Shown piece after piece: positions 9,664 to 22,785 of a DNA stretch of 64,000 bases. Origin of the DNA: Platerodrilus igneus (taxonomy: Eukaryota > Arthropoda > Insecta > Coleoptera > Lycidae); NCBI GenBank assembly GCA_036346225.1, contig JARFIW010000999.1, positions 3,145,001 to 3,209,000 of the forward strand. The letters run 5' to 3'. The position numbers and the translations under genes are program-made. The notes under the pieces are model-generated. The model did no database searches, was not told the DNA's origin, and saw only the letters and a list, made by a program, of their open reading frames with translations. How positions within the stretch are numbered: the first letter of the stretch is position 1; each line of letters opens with the position of its first letter.

Positions 9664-12600
9664 AAAAAAAAATTAAGACATTAAAATTCGATTTTTCATA
9701 GAAATATATCCCTAGCATGTTTAGTTTTACTTATCTAGGGTGATTATTATTTTTACAACATTGAAAGAGTCGCGCATCAAGATACGCTACATGGTACCAG
9801 TTCAAAGGTAAGAAAGAACTGTTACCTATAAACAACATACTCAAGAAATGTAATAAAATTATAAATATGCACGAATAATCAATAAAGAAATTATTGTAGT
9901 ATTAAATGACAACCAAATATCTTGCTTTACATTTAATCTCTACGATAAATGCACTTAAGGGTTTGTTACGTTCATTTACGGCCGATGAATTAAAAACCAC
10001 ATCGATTCCGTTTCTACTCTTCCATACGTCAATAACATCCTGCATATTCTACGTGTTTATAATAAATATGCGAATAATTTTCAATTTCAATCTATCTACT
10101 CTAAAACAATGAGTTTATGCTATAAATTATATAGTTGGCACCTTATTTTGAGTATGCTTTAACTTGCTACACACTACTATAGCGTAAAATTAATCCTTAT
10201 ACTGCTATGACCGAACGACTCGTTGAAATAATGTATTGTATTATTTGATCAAGCTTGGGTCGAGTTTTCTAATCTCCTTTTTGGTATGTTGATAACGCGA
10301 GGATCGAAGTTCGAATTTTTGTTATTAAAACAATTTCAATTTGATTCTGCAGTTCGACCTCATATGTATTTTTCTAAACTACTCGTTCTATTACTCCAAG
10401 AGCGATGCATGTTTTTTTCTTTATAAGAAGTGTAGATTTTGAGTGTATCGGTAAGTGCTCATGAGTTATTAATACTAGTAAGACTCTCCAGCTCTTAGAT
10501 GGAGACCAAATTGTTTTATGTAGGCCGATTATTCCTCTTATGTAGAACCAACTGCGCTGGTATGTCTTCCGCTGTTGCAGTGAGTGTTGCAGCGCTCAAG
10601 ATCTGTCGACCGTGGTGACACTACATCTGAACACCAGCACCCTGACGCTTCGCTGATTCACCTCCGTGGATGCAATGAACACACGATAATATCCTGGCAC
10701 TTGGAGGTATGTTGTATTACTCTTCCCATATATCCGGAGCACCTCTTTTCTTCCTACTTTTGTTGTTCGTGTGTCGCTGGTGCTCCATAGTATTTTACTA
10801 CATGATTATTAGAATTTGTTCTACTGTAAATAACTTTTTTTTTCTTTAACACCCTCGTGCTATGAGCAAGTATAAACAGTAATTGTTCTTTTCTTTCTTT
10901 TATTAATGTTCTAAATGTTAAACAAGATGTGCACTTCATATATCGATTCTTAAAATTTGTTTCTGTAATATAACTTTTTTTTTTTGTTGATTTAAACCGA
11001 ATTCTGTTTTTAATAAATTTTTAGTGTAAATAAAAAATCGATGACAATGTATTTTTTTGTGTTTCTGGAAATCCCCCCTTCCCCGCATTGGTAATTAGCA
11101 TGGTATTTTTACATTTCTTCTGTTCTGTTTCGTCATCGTGATTCGTGTGGGTCCTCACTGTAAGTATCCTTTGTATTTCTGTCTAATCCGTACGCTGCAT
11201 AACGTAGCAGGTTGTTAAAAGTTCCATGTATTGATGTGTTTTTAACTATTGCACTTTTTATAATTGCATTGAGCTAAAGAGACAGAAAAGATGGATAGCA
11301 AAGCACTACTCAACCAGCCAATGTAGTCAGTAGCCCGGAGTGAGGGAAAAATCACTCTTATGTGGTAGACGGGTGTTCCGGGACGAGAACAGGTCTACCG
11401 AAAAAAAAGATAAGGCAGAAACGGAGACAGCAGGGTATGAAAAAGTAGAGTTTTTGGACAAGCGTCCGAGAGAAGGTAGAGGGTTGTCCCTGTTAAAACA
11501 CAGATCGGTCTGAAAGACCACCTGCGATATTAATCCGACAAGTTAAGTTATATCATAAGTTAAAAAAAAATTCACTAGACTCTTAACGAGAACTAGTACA
11601 ATCATTTTCCTAACGAGTGCATCCACTACGATAAGAAAATCAGACAAAAGTTGACACAACTTAAAAGTATCATTACAGATACATACACACAAAAACCCAA
11701 CTGTTTCAAGGTAGTTTTTAAAACGGTAACGCACTAAACACACAAAGATTCCTAATTATAAGCAGTTAAATACAGACACACTGTCCCAATATGCTAAAAC
11801 AACCGAAAATTTGATAAGATATCAATAGAAAGCGATGGCACCTCACCACGAAGTTCAATAAAAAACAACGAAAAAAAAAGTTTATATGTTATGATGATTT
11901 GGTAGAAAAAGAAACAAGTAATGATATAGTATAATGTGGGCGACTGTAATAATTCAGAGGGAAAACGCATGGAATAGAAAGTCCTAGTTTTTTGCAACTG
12001 CGAATATGAACTATTTCTTACAATGGCATAGGCCGCGTCTCCTATGTGAGCCCAAAGAAAAAAGCATCCACTCTAACATCAGCTAAAAACAATCATAAAA
12101 ATTCAATGAGTTATTACAACCAAAGTTACGACAATTACCACAAAATTAAACGATGTAAGACAAATACTATGTTGTAGGAAAGGTGTGAGGATTAATTAAA
12201 TGAAGCGACAGAGGTATACTGGAGGATCTAGAGAATAGAGCGATATATAATTAACGGTAAGTTCAAGGAAAAGTCAACCAGAAGCAAAAGGTTTAAGGTA
12301 AATAAGTTAAACGTATAAAAGGTAGGCGTATAAGAGAAGGAATAAGTAATTAAAGTTAATTAATTGATAGTGGGGACTAAAAACATTAAATAAATTGTTA
12401 AGAAAATAAAACGTGAAAAACTTTTGGATGCACATAGGGTTGAACGATTTTAAAGATAATTTTATACCATCTAATGAGGTTTAAATCGATATGTGAAGAG
12501 CTAAAAGCAATCAAAATTCGATTTACTGATAAAATTGTTGAAGAACAGAAAGATATCTTGTAACACATATATTTACTAGGATGAGAAGTTATCGTTTGAG

Positions 12601-13966
12601 TTCCACCCAAACTACTGAAGAAAAATTTCAACATCATTCTTAAAAAAATGATTCACAAATTGCTAAAACGACAACTTACCAATCAAACTCTCGTCTAAAG
12701 TTACGTAATGCTGAGCGACCGACCCTTTGATAGGGTCTCGTCTAGACTTACATACAGCTAGGCGATCAAATGCGACAGTAAATCTCGCTTAATAGATCTT
12801 AAAATGCTGCGTTGAAATATCGATATATCTAAAAAATATGCTATCAAGACAAAATCATACTCACTATACAAAAGAAATATTCCAAATTATTAAAATATTC
12901 TATTGATATCACGGAAATTATCAACAACTATCGTAAATGAGCTTAAATATAAAACGTTAACGACAACTTCATTATTGCAGTGTTTAAAGGAGCAGATATA
13001 GAGGGATCCAGTTTATTACAGGGTTTTGAAAGGTAAAAGCTATAGTTAGATAATTGCGTTAACTGTATTTGAAGGTAAAATTCCTTTAAAAAGGCATTTG
13101 TAGATTACAACTATTTAAATTACTAAGGAAACACTTTTAGAGCAGTATCAGGGCAAGATAGTGTTTAAGGGAATAAATATAAAAACATTACGTTACTATA
13201 CGTTTTAGAAGATATGGTAAAAACTCAGTTAACTACAAAATCTATATTTTGAGATGGAATTTTTTTTATGCAGGTAATTGTAATTTATAATTAATTATTT
13301 ACATTATAAAAAGACACTCAAAATTATAGAAAGATACATTATATGTGTTATTTAAACGGTAGCTTTAAAAATTTATCTCAAAACAGCTTAAGATAGGCTA
13401 AGGAAATTTCAAAAGTAAAGTGATTATTCTAACTACATTTAACGGCAATTTTAAAAGATTTTTTCTTCTTCTTTTTCATAGTGGATAGAAAATAAGCTAT
13501 TTACTTATAATTAGAAGTACTTACAAGCAAAATTATATGATTCAAACATGTATGTGAGGTTATATTATACAATAGACACTGCTGAAAGAAAAGCACTTTC
13601 AATTCCATTCCAAACAAACCAGGTACTTATTTAAGAGAATTCAAGTTAGAAAGCATACTATTTTTATAGTTACAAGAGAATTAATTGGATTAGCAATACA
13701 TTATAAAAAAATATACCAGAAAAATCAATAGTCAATATGGCCGCTTATGTTAAATTAGCATAATAGCTGTGATGTCATTTCAGATGGTTATATAGTAACT
13801 TCCAGTGCTACTATCCTAAATTTTAAAAGTTAATAGATATTAAGAATGTTCATAATTATATATTTTTTTAAATGAAAACGCTAGAAATATAGTTAATTAA
13901 TAAATTATAAGGTATAAAAAATCAGAAAACAAATGATTATCAATCTAACCACGTTGGATGCGCAAC
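9664..13966. other. unassigned sequence, probably intron or 5' flank of the LPGAT1-like gene
   Basis: No exon, RNA gene or recognisable transposon was identified. The segment at 10550-10790 is less AT-rich and could be an untranslated first exon or a transposon fragment. The segment 11280-11530 has a 64-codon open frame on the minus strand without recognisable motifs. Confidence 0.4.
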
Positions 13967-14604
13967 TATTACAACCCCGTCGGCGCGGTACGCGAGCCAC
14001 TGATGACAGTTGGTAACAATATTAGATAATGTAAAAATGACGCTCAAATTATAGATGACGTCACACAATATGCAAATTATTGCAACATAATTACACAAAT
14101 TTTAAAGGAAAACAAATTTTAAAGAAAACCCCAATGGAGCACTCACGTGAACATGTACGGCTTCCTTCAAGATTACTCCATGATGGTCGGCCGTGGCTTC
14201 GCTAGTCTTCCGGGCGTCGGCTGCTTCGCTAATCTTTCGGGCGTGGGAATTCTTGAGCCAGATTGAATCCAAATCCGATTGGTCTTCTTCCTATGTAAAG
14301 GGGCGACAGGAACGGGTATGAGGAACGATAACCAAAAGAAGGCAAAAGAAAACTACATAACGAAAAAGTCACGGCAAGACACACAGACCACTACCGTTGT
14401 ACACATCTCGGAGGCTAGTCCTAACGCGTATATCGGAAATCCACCACTTCCTCCTTGGCCCACCGCGTCGGCGCAAATCTCGCGCAACGCTCTATCTGAA
14501 GTGACGGAAATACGCACACAAGTCTTTTTAAATATATGGCGCGAAATTCTTACATATTAAAACTTAATTGAGAATGTCTAATGCCGAATTTTCGACAAGT
14601 AACA
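13967..14604 (-). mobile_element. solo-LTR-like element, TGTTAC family copy 1
   Basis: Read on the minus strand it starts TGTTACTTGTCGAAAATTCGGC and ends near GGGGTTGTAATA. It shares internal blocks with the copies at 29070-29655, 31114-31764 and 47225-47834: the CGTCACTTC region about 110 bp from the start, a TAGGTTTCC-like block, a GTAAGTACC-like block, and a terminal CCAACTGTC..AGTGGCTCGCG block. No open frame. The 4-bp flanks (CAAC and CACT) do not match perfectly, so the duplication has decayed or the border is slightly off. Confidence 0.75.
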
Positions 14605-14778
14605 CACTTGAAATTAGTGTTTTAAATACTGTACATGTAAAAGCTATGATAAGTACAATACAATTGATAGTTGCAATCGTTGCCAGTTTCTGGTTGTAAA
14701 TTTAAGTTAAAATACTCTTCGAGTCATATTTCAACAGTTTTTGGGTTTTGTGCTAATTAATATAAAACCAATTAATTT

Positions 14779-14794
14779 ACTACCTTTTCATCAT
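14779..14794. repeat. target-site duplication, left copy (RTE-like LINE)
   Basis: ACTACCTTTTCATCAT is repeated exactly at 19107-19122 and brackets the whole LINE together with its extra 3' copies. Confidence 0.9.
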
Positions 14795-15300
14795 CATCAT
14801 TAGGTCTTCAGTCCTAGAACTGGTTAGACGCGTACCATCATTGTTCCCTATTCTGAACTAACCTACAGATTTCCCTGAAATATGCCCAGTTTACATCTAT
14901 AACTGTCTGATCTAGGTCTACATCTACCTCTTTTTTCCTATCTCTGCTTGTAATATATCCCATACTATTCTCCAAAAAAGTCTTAGAACGTATTCCGCCC
15001 TACTATTTCTCTTTTTCCCCAGATATCCTTGTTCCCCTACTATTTCTGTAACTTATTTGTTATTATCTTTGTCTGTCCATGCTATCGTCCTCATACATCT
15101 AAAGCACAGCATTTCAAAAGGCTTCTACCGTTTTTCTGTCTGCGTTTCAGGCTGCCCGTATTTCATAGGCATACTTTGCTGTGCTCCACACATATGCTTT
15201 CAACAATTTTTTTCTTATTCTATGTTTGTTGTCTTTCCTCATAGGCGCTGTTCTTTCTTGTTAGATGCAGTTCGATCACTTTCTATTGTTTTACAGTTAT
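14795..15300 (-). repeat. extra 3' end of the LINE (longest partial copy)
   Basis: Aligns with the distal part of the reverse transcriptase reading frame and the 3' untranslated region of the main LINE copy (15836-16340), but with many substitutions, stops and gaps. It ends at the ATG-repeat tail next to the target duplication. It is followed on the right by a block (15301-15487) similar to 15626-15835. Confidence 0.75.
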
Positions 15301-15487
15301 ATGCCCTATTTCTCCGACCTTCAATGATTGTGAAGGGAGGTAAGCAGCCTGTGGCTGCCAAGTTCCCCCAACACTTAACAATTTGGCGATTTAATATATT
15401 TTGCAATTTATCCTTTCGCACAGTCAACATTAGTTGCAGGTATTTCGCAACCAACAACTAGTTGTTTATACTAATCATCAGATTTAT

Positions 15488-15625
15488 CTGCGCTTATTTT
15501 TTCGTCATTAGGTTTTCCGTCTCAAAACTGGTTGGACACGTACCTGCACTTATTTATATTCTGAGCTAGCCTACATAGTTCCCTGAAATTCTCACCCAGC
15601 CTGTGTATTCAGCTCGTTTCCTTTG
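15488..15625 (-). repeat. extra 3' end of the LINE (short partial copy)
   Basis: About 138 bp repeating the last 45 or so codons and the following GACGAAAAAATAA region of the LINE reading frame. It lies between two similar spacer blocks (15301-15487 and 15626-15835) that share AGCAGCCTGTGGCTGCCAAG-like sequence. Confidence 0.75.
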
Positions 15626-15849
15626 TATTGTTTTCTAATTTTATACCCTATTTTACCGAGATTCAGTGAAGGAGGTTAAGCAACCTGTGGCTACCAAGAT
15701 CCCCCAACACTTAGACATTTGCCGAAATAATGGTTTTCCAGTAAATCCTTTCACACACTTAACATTATTCGAGAATATTGCCCAACCAATTCTTGTAGTT
15801 ACTTATAATAATCATCATGTTTAAGCACAGTTATCTTTTCGTCATTAGT

Positions 15850-17340
15850 TTATCCATCTTGGGATTGGTTGGATGCGTACCTCCATTGATTTCTATCCTG
15901 GGCTAGCCTACACATCTCCCTGAAACCTCTACAGCCTACATCTTTTACTATCTGTGTGCAGTAGTCTAATTTAGGTCTGCCTCTTCTTCTCTTTTTTCCT
16001 ATCTCTGCTTCTAATATATTCCGCACTATTCCCTCATGCCGTAGTATGTGGCTTATCATCCTATCTCTCCTATTTTTTTACTGTTTTCCACATATTTCTT
16101 TCTTCCCCTACCATTTTTAGTACCTCTTCGTTCTTAACTTTGTCTGTCCATGATATCTTCATCATACGCCTGTAGCACCACATTTCAAAGGCTTCTACCT
16201 TTTTCTTGTCCGCTTGTCCTACTGTCCAGGCTTCACAGCCGTACAGTGCTGTGCTCCACACATATGTTTTAAGCAATCTTTTCCTTGTTTCTATGTTTGT
16301 GGTCTTTGAGCACAGTAGTTGCTTTTTCTTGTTAAATGTAGCACGACCTTGTGCTAATCTTTGTTTTATATCTTTTGTGCTTTTCCCATCTTGCGTTATT
16401 TGGCTTCCTAGGTAGCAGAAATCCTTAACCTCTTGTAAGTTCGTGTTAGATATTTGTATTCTTGTTTTTGATTTATTTTCCCCACCTTTGCAAACTAGAA
16501 CTTTAGTTTTAGTTTTGTTAATTTTCATACCGTATCTCTCTGTCAGAACCGTTTCCATTTCATTAAGAGCAGCTTCTAACTCTTCCTTGCTAGACGCTAA
16601 TACCGCTATATCATCTGCAAATCTAAGCATATCAATTTTTTGTCCCTGCATAGTAATTCCAAATGTATTCCTGCATTTGACAGTATTCATTGCCTCTTCT
16701 ATGTACAAGTTAAAGATCAATGGGGATAGGGCACATCCCTGTCTCACCCCTTTCCTAATGTTTACTTCTCTCCATTCCTGCTCTAATTCTATTACTGCTG
16801 TTTGCTCTTTGTATAAGCTATGTACTATTCGTCTATCCCTATAACTCATTCCAATCTTTTTGAGTATTTCAAACATTTTTTTCCAATTTACATTGTCGAA
16901 TGCTTTTTCCAGATCTACAAACCCTATATATACGCTTTCCCCTTTTTCTATTGTTTTCTCCATTATCACTCTCAGAGCTAAAATAGCCTCCCGTGTTCCC
17001 CTGTTTCGCCTAAACCCAAATTGGTCTTCTCCTAGTATTTCTTCAGCTCGTTTTTCCATTCGTCTTTGCACAATTCTAGTTAATATTTTTGACACGTGTG
17101 CTGTCAAACTTATTGTTCGAAAATTTTCACATCTATCCGCGCCTTTCTTTTTTGCTATAGTTACTATGATGCTACGTTTGAAATCTTTGGGTATCTCGCC
17201 TGTCTCATACATATAGCTTACAAGTTGGAAGAGACGTTCTGTTACTGCTTGTCCAGCGGCCTTTAGAGTTTCTGCTTGCACCTTATCTGTACCCGGCGCC
17301 TTACCATTTTTCAGACTCTTTAATGCTAATTCAAACTCGT
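15850..17340 (-). pseudogene. LINE reverse transcriptase and C-terminal region
   Basis: The reverse transcriptase runs from about 17340 to 16070. Visible motifs in order: NGKAPGTDKVQAE, GFRRNRGTREAI, FVDLEKAFDNVNW, RKGVRQGCALSPLIFNLYIE, LRFADDIAVLA (the catalytic FADD), and a C-terminal LGSQITQDG..AWTVGQ region. A small frame change near 16065 joins to a basic tail with GRPKLDYCTQIVKD, ending at 15850. An in-frame TGA near 17342 precedes it. The enzyme would nick target DNA with its endonuclease domain and copy element RNA at the nick. Overall composition is most like RTE-type elements of insects; the clade is inferred from memory of motifs. Confidence 0.85.
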
Positions 17341-17341
17341 C

Positions 17342-18720
17342 TCAAAGTATAGGATATCCCAAGTCATCATTTTCAATGTCTGATTCCTGTTCTAATGCAG
17401 TTAGTTCCTCTCCTGCATATAAATTCCCTATATATTCTTGCCATCTACTCACTTTCTCTACGTTTTCTATAATGACATTTCCTCCCGTGTCCCTTATATT
17501 TTTACTATACGGTTTTATATCCCTAAAATTCATTCTAATTAATTTGTATGCTTCGTCTGTCTTTCCTATTTCCATCTTAGTTTGTACCTCTTTGCACTTT
17601 TCATCAATCCATTGTTCTTTAGCTTTCCTGCATTTTGAATAATTTCCCATTTTATGGCTTTGTATCTCTGTTTTCCTGTTTCGTCTGATTTATTTTTGTA
17701 TTTTCGTCTTTCTTCTATTAAATTCACGATATCCTTTGTTATCCATGGTTTCTTATTTTCTTTTTGTGTATACCCCAGAATATCTCTGGCCGCCATGTCT
17801 AGGCTGGATTTAATGTTATTCCATTCTGTTTCTACTTCCTTAGTATCAGATATTTTCCCGATATCATTCAGCAATTCATTTGACTTTTTCGAATCTTACT
17901 TGAATATCTTTATCTTTTAGTTTCTCTAAGTCCAAGTGCCTTTTTCCGTTCCTTTTTCAGATTTTAAATTTAAGTGCGGCCTTCATAATTACGATGTTGT
18001 GGTCAGTATCTATATCTGCTTCTGGGTAGCTTCTACAGTCTTTTACTTGATTCCTAAACCGTTGTCTAACAAGAATGTAATCTATTTGATATCTTCCTAT
18101 ATCTCCTGGCATCTTCCACGATATCGTCTTCTAGCATGATGTTGAAATAATGTGTTTGTGATGATTAAATTGTTCTTGTCGCAAAATTCTACCAGTCTAT
18201 TTCCCTGTCGTTTCTCGTGCCTAAACCAAATAAACCTACTACCGCTCCTTCCCTACCCTCACCTACCACGGCATTAAAATCCCCGTAATTATTAAATTTT
18301 CATGTCCTTTTACGTATCTTAATATGTCTTGATATCTTTGTAGATGGCTTTACCTCTTCGTCACTGTAGCTAGAGGTGGGCATGTATACTTGTATTATTA
18401 CTGTGTTTACCGGTTTAGATTCTAATCTAACCATTAGTACTCTTCGTTCTTTTGTAAGTAATTTTCACACAGTATCCTATATTTTTCCGCATAACTATCC
18501 CCACACCCAAATTTCCTTCCTCTGCTCCTGTAGGAATTACCCTGAAGTCTCCACTCCAAAATCCCCCACCTCTGGCCACCGAACTTCGCTGATCCCTACT
18601 ATGTCTAGTGATAACCTATTCATTTCGATTTTAGGTTCTCTAGCTTACCTACTTGCTTCATACTTCTAACATTCCACGCTCCGACTGCAGAATGTTCCCT
18701 ACTCTTATTTTTAACTTTCC
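17342..18720 (-). pseudogene. LINE APE-type endonuclease and linker, broken frame
   Basis: The right end carries the start of an exonuclease-endonuclease-phosphatase domain, with GAWNVRSM-like and ISEVRWPEVGDF motifs around 18560-18700. A degraded TDHNIVI stretch near 18000 marks the C-terminal catalytic SDH/TDH region. The linker 17350-17874 has DILGYTQKENKKPWIT and a basic coiled region. At least two frame changes interrupt it. Confidence 0.75.
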
Positions 18721-19106
18721 GATCGCATCCTCCAGTAGTCCCTCCCGGAGATCCAAATGGGGACTATTTTAACTCCGGAATCTTTTACCCCAGAGAATGC
18801 CATCATGTTTGTAACAATTTAAGTACGCTGTGTACTTGGGAGATAATGTGGTGGTTTCCCGTTGCCTTCCACATCGCGGTAGTGTGTCTTAGACTGCCAT
18901 ACCGACCCCTATGGTCTCTGCCAATCTAAGTACTGAAAGAGCCGCTGCCCTCTTTCGGGGACCTGTCTTAGTCTGGTTCCTCACTAACGACCCTACTATT
19001 TTGGTTGGACCTGTAGTTTGGCTCTTTAGCTCATTAGAACACGCAAGCCATTTCACCTGTTCTAGTAATTTAGAACTTCGGCAAGGTGCAGGTCCATTCG
19101 AATTGG

Positions 19107-19122
19107 ACTACCTTTTCATCAT
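19107..19122. repeat. target-site duplication, right copy (RTE-like LINE)
   Basis: ACTACCTTTTCATCAT, identical to 14779-14794. Confidence 0.9.
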
Positions 19123-21754
19123 AGTGAAAATAAAGTACTCTATTAACCAACATAGCATTTTTACAGCAAAACTGCATGTAATAAAAATTCTGATCGAGCA
19201 GTTAAACAAAATTTAAAATTTTCCCAAAATCCAGTAGTCAGATACGAAAATATTTAAAAAATGAATGACATGCGTTACTAAGGGGTAGAAATATTGAAGG
19301 CGTCTGCAGAGAATTGGATAGCTAGTGGAAATGAGTTTGATGTACACACACAATAGCAGAGAGAAGGTGGATGGAATGCAACGACGAGGTTTTGGGTGGA
19401 CAACATCTTCAGAACTGACGGTGCAAAAAGCTTACTCCAGGTAACTTTTGTTATTGCTTGAACATTTTGTGCTGTTATTTTGTGCTCGAGTGATTTGACA
19501 CATTGGGTGTGTATTTTATGAACATAAAAGCTAATTTGAACGGTATATGAAAAAGAATATTTGTATTTATTATTTCAAGGTGTAAATAAATGACGTAAAT
19601 TTTTGCTGTAAAGAGTAAACGGGTCTTTAGGGTTGTAGAAAACAAAGATGTGATTTATTTATGCATTTAGAGTAACAGGGTTTATACTGAGCTCACCATA
19701 GATCAGAGTAAATTTCAATTTTTTGTTTCAAGATAGGCCCATCTACTTATATAAAACAAAATTGTTGAAATAAATTAAAGACATGAAATTTAAAAGGATT
19801 TAATGGTGGATATTGTACAATTTTATGAAGATGTATATCCGATTTTGTAAATATGGAGCTGGTGACGTAAAATTTTGATTTGTATGAATAAAAGGTTGTA
19901 TGTTTCATTGAATTATTTGAGTGGTAATTTTATTTGGTAGTATAAGTGAGAAAGAGTAAACTTAGGATGGTAAGTATCTCTGAAGAAGCCGATTTTAGAG
20001 TTAGCCATGGTATGCTGAAATAAGGGGAGCGTTCCAGAGGTATTGGAATATTGTATTTTCAGAAAAAGATTTTAGGACAGCTCAATTTGTGGGGCTCAAT
20101 TTAAGAGCTTCTTCACTGACCTGAAAAAATAATGAAATAAGCCGCTAATTGGGCGTCAATAAAAGTGCTGTGAATTAGCCTGAAGATGCCCCAATTATCC
20201 TGCTACATCGGTTTAAATGAATCAACAAGAATCAAACATAAAACTTATAATGACAAAATATTAATTAAAGACAATCATTCACATGACAGTTGCTACATCC
20301 ACATACATCTTTTCTCTAACAAACAATATCTTAAAAAAACACTTACATCCAAACATTTAAATCTACAAATAGTCTAATATGATCAGCACATCTTAAGTGT
20401 AAAAAAAAGATATGTCAATTGGTTTCTTTTTTACAGTGAATCCAACTGAAAGTGCTTAAAGTTTTTTCAGTTGCAGCAGATGTAACAGGTGCACTAAAGA
20501 TGTTCAAAACCACTTCAACTTATAATACTGATGCCACACCAACTTATCCACCATAATACTAGAATTGCAGTATAATAGCATTGTTGTGATTGAGAGAAAA
20601 TTAACAATCAGAACCTTCACTTCAAACCAGAAAAAGGAAATTATCCCGCCCTTCTATTGAAGTTTTAAAATTTTTATTCTAAATCTTGATCGTAATTTTT
20701 TTATAACGTGGCCAAACCTTTACTTGAAAAATATTTGATATGCAAGAGCATGAACATGCATCCACATGTTTGTATCACACCTACCCATACACGCACACTC
20801 CACATCCATCCATGCCCATTCAATAAAAATATACCATCCTTCACAATCACAAGGTTTTTCACAATACCCAATGTTAGGGTATTTACCCAAGCATGGGGTA
20901 AACATCCAAAAAATAAATATCAACCTTCTGGGTATTTACCTACTCCACACCACTATCTCAGCTTTTTCCCAAAAAATCTTTAATACTATGGTTCAAGCCT
21001 GTCATAAATTGTTGATGTATACATTTACTTGTTAAAACACGGTGTTGAATGGAAATGGTTGCTTACAATCTTAAACAGGTATAATCCTACTTTTGTAATT
21101 TGATTCACCTTCCTCTGAAATGTAATTCATGCCATAACGTGACCATACGTCCCACTTTGGACAGGACAGTTCCGCTTTCACACTGTATGTCCCGCTGTCC
21201 CCAGTAAGAGTAAAAATGTCCTGCTTTGCTTTCTCCATTCTTACTTGAAAACGAGATAGATATTTTGAAAGAGATTTGCTGTGCAGACAAATATAAAACA
21301 AGTCTCTAGAGACGTTATATTATTCATTCACTTTCTTATTATTAATAAATACAGAACAGTTAAAACACCAATTAGTTTTTGTTTTGTTAAAAATTCTGCA
21401 GGTGTCCCACTCTGACAAAAAATTTAAATGGTCACTTTACTCATGCACGAAGTCAAGTTTCTGGAAGACCTAATGGTACTTTAATTTTTTGTTGGCTTTG
21501 GGAGAACGGAGTGAGTTAAACAGAAATCGGACTCAGGACGGTTGTGAATGTTATCGTGTGGCAATCAGTTATGGTAAAGAAGTGCAATCAAGTGATTGCA
21601 CGGATAATGGTTGTGCACCATTATATGGAAAAACTCTTCAAAAGCAGTCTACTAAAATTTTCGAAATTAATTATCACACAGAAATTGGTAAGTATTGTAA
21701 AAGCTTTGTTACTGTCATATAGGTTTATGTGAAGTAGGCCTATTTTAGGCTTAT
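19123..21754. other. unassigned AT-rich sequence
   Basis: No gene or recognisable element. Open frames at 20708-21035 are short and unlike known proteins. The stretch 20875-20945 repeats a GGGTATTTACC-like phrase. The segment 21135-21245 is locally GC-richer, with repeated GTCCCGCT/GTCCCACT phrases, and may be a transposon scrap. Confidence 0.4.
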
Positions 21755-21870
21755 TAATAGTAACCTGCTGTCATCTGTCATTACGTATTAGTTATCTGTT
21801 AAATCAAATACTATTTCCATTCTGTTGATTACACCTTTACTACGGATGTCTTATTTCATTACAATTTAAT
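21755..21870 (+). repeat. LTR fragment, left copy of gypsy A'
   Basis: About 116 bp (AATAGTAACCTGCTGTCATC ... TTATTTCATTACA) recurs in direct orientation at 35039-35155. It sits immediately upstream of a gag start, as the end of a 5' LTR should. Only this part of the LTR is conserved between the two places. Confidence 0.65.
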
Positions 21871-21891
21871 CAACAAAATATTGTTTATAAC

Positions 21892-22760
21892 ATGGACAAA
21901 TATCTTAGACCTGATAGATTCGATATAGACCTGTCAAACAGTGTTGTGGCACAAGAATGGGAGCACTACAAGATAACTTTTAAGAACTTTTTAGTGATCA
22001 AAAAATCTGAAACACAATCATCCACCTGGGATCAAGTGAAACTACAATTGCTTATCAATCATGTATCCCCTAAGGTGTTAATGTATATCAACGAATGCAA
22101 ATTATTTGACGAAGCCATGTTACTGCTGGATAAACTATATGTTAAGCCGAAAAACATCATCACGCTAGCTACTCGAAAGCTATGCTGTGACGAAAATATA
22201 GGCATGCACTTGGAAACATTGAAATCAATCTCTAAAGATTGTGAATTCCAAAACGTTGATACGGACACCAACAGGAACAATAGTATTCGTGATGCGTTCA
22301 TTTCTGGTATTACATCTAATTAGGCAAAGGCTTCTTGAAAACTTGTAGCTTACTGTACACCAGGCCTATAATCAGTCTCTATCTCTAGAAATGGCCGAAG
22401 GGCATTCACAAAATTATGATGCTGTCTCTGTCGATGCTGCATGGAATAATACCAACGATAATGCAACTGTTTTCCAGCAAGGGAAATACTGCAACTACCT
22501 CTAAGTTAGACAAGCACAGATGTTTCTTCTGTGAAGGACAATATCATGCCAGCAAGACCTGCCCCGCTTTTGACACAGTTTGCCACTACTGCAGTAAAAA
22601 AGGGCATTTCGCTTCCATCTGCCAAGGGAAGACATCCATTAGAGCCGTCTCTGCGGAAGCAGAAGATGGCGACCGATCCAATGCATGCTTTATTGTCGCC
22701 TCAGCGTCAGAGTGTTTACAAAAGGCGACTGTTTCAGCCCGCATTAATTGTATTCGATAG
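21892..22760 (+). pseudogene. gypsy A' gag polyprotein remnant
   Basis: The first open segment (21892-22323, 143 residues) starts MDKYLRPDRFDIDLSNS, a well-recognised N-terminus of arthropod Ty3/gypsy capsid proteins, and contains the ...LLINHVSPKVLMYI... capsid region. After frame changes the segment ending at 22760 carries two nucleocapsid zinc knuckles (CFFCEGQYHASKTC and CHYCSKKGHFASIC). Gag would package element RNA in virus-like particles; this copy is broken. Confidence 0.85.
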
Positions 22761-22785
22761 TGGAAGCTCATAAGCTTAGTTAACG

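Larger units (their letters stand above)
14795..19106 (-). mobile_element. RTE-like LINE with reiterated 3' ends
   Basis: A non-LTR retrotransposon on the minus strand. From 5' (right) to 3' (left): a 5' region containing ACCGCGATGTGGAAGGCAAC (about 18850-18885), an APE-type endonuclease, a linker, a reverse transcriptase, and a 3' tail of ATG repeats at the left end. The whole block is bracketed by a 16-bp duplication, showing a single integration. Unusually, two additional partial 3' ends follow the main one. Frameshifts and an in-frame TGA near 17342 make it inactive as written. Confidence 0.85.

Noticed and set aside
22059..22301. Antisense open frame across the gypsy A' gag
   Set aside because: Opposite-strand shadow of a clearly recognised gag segment.
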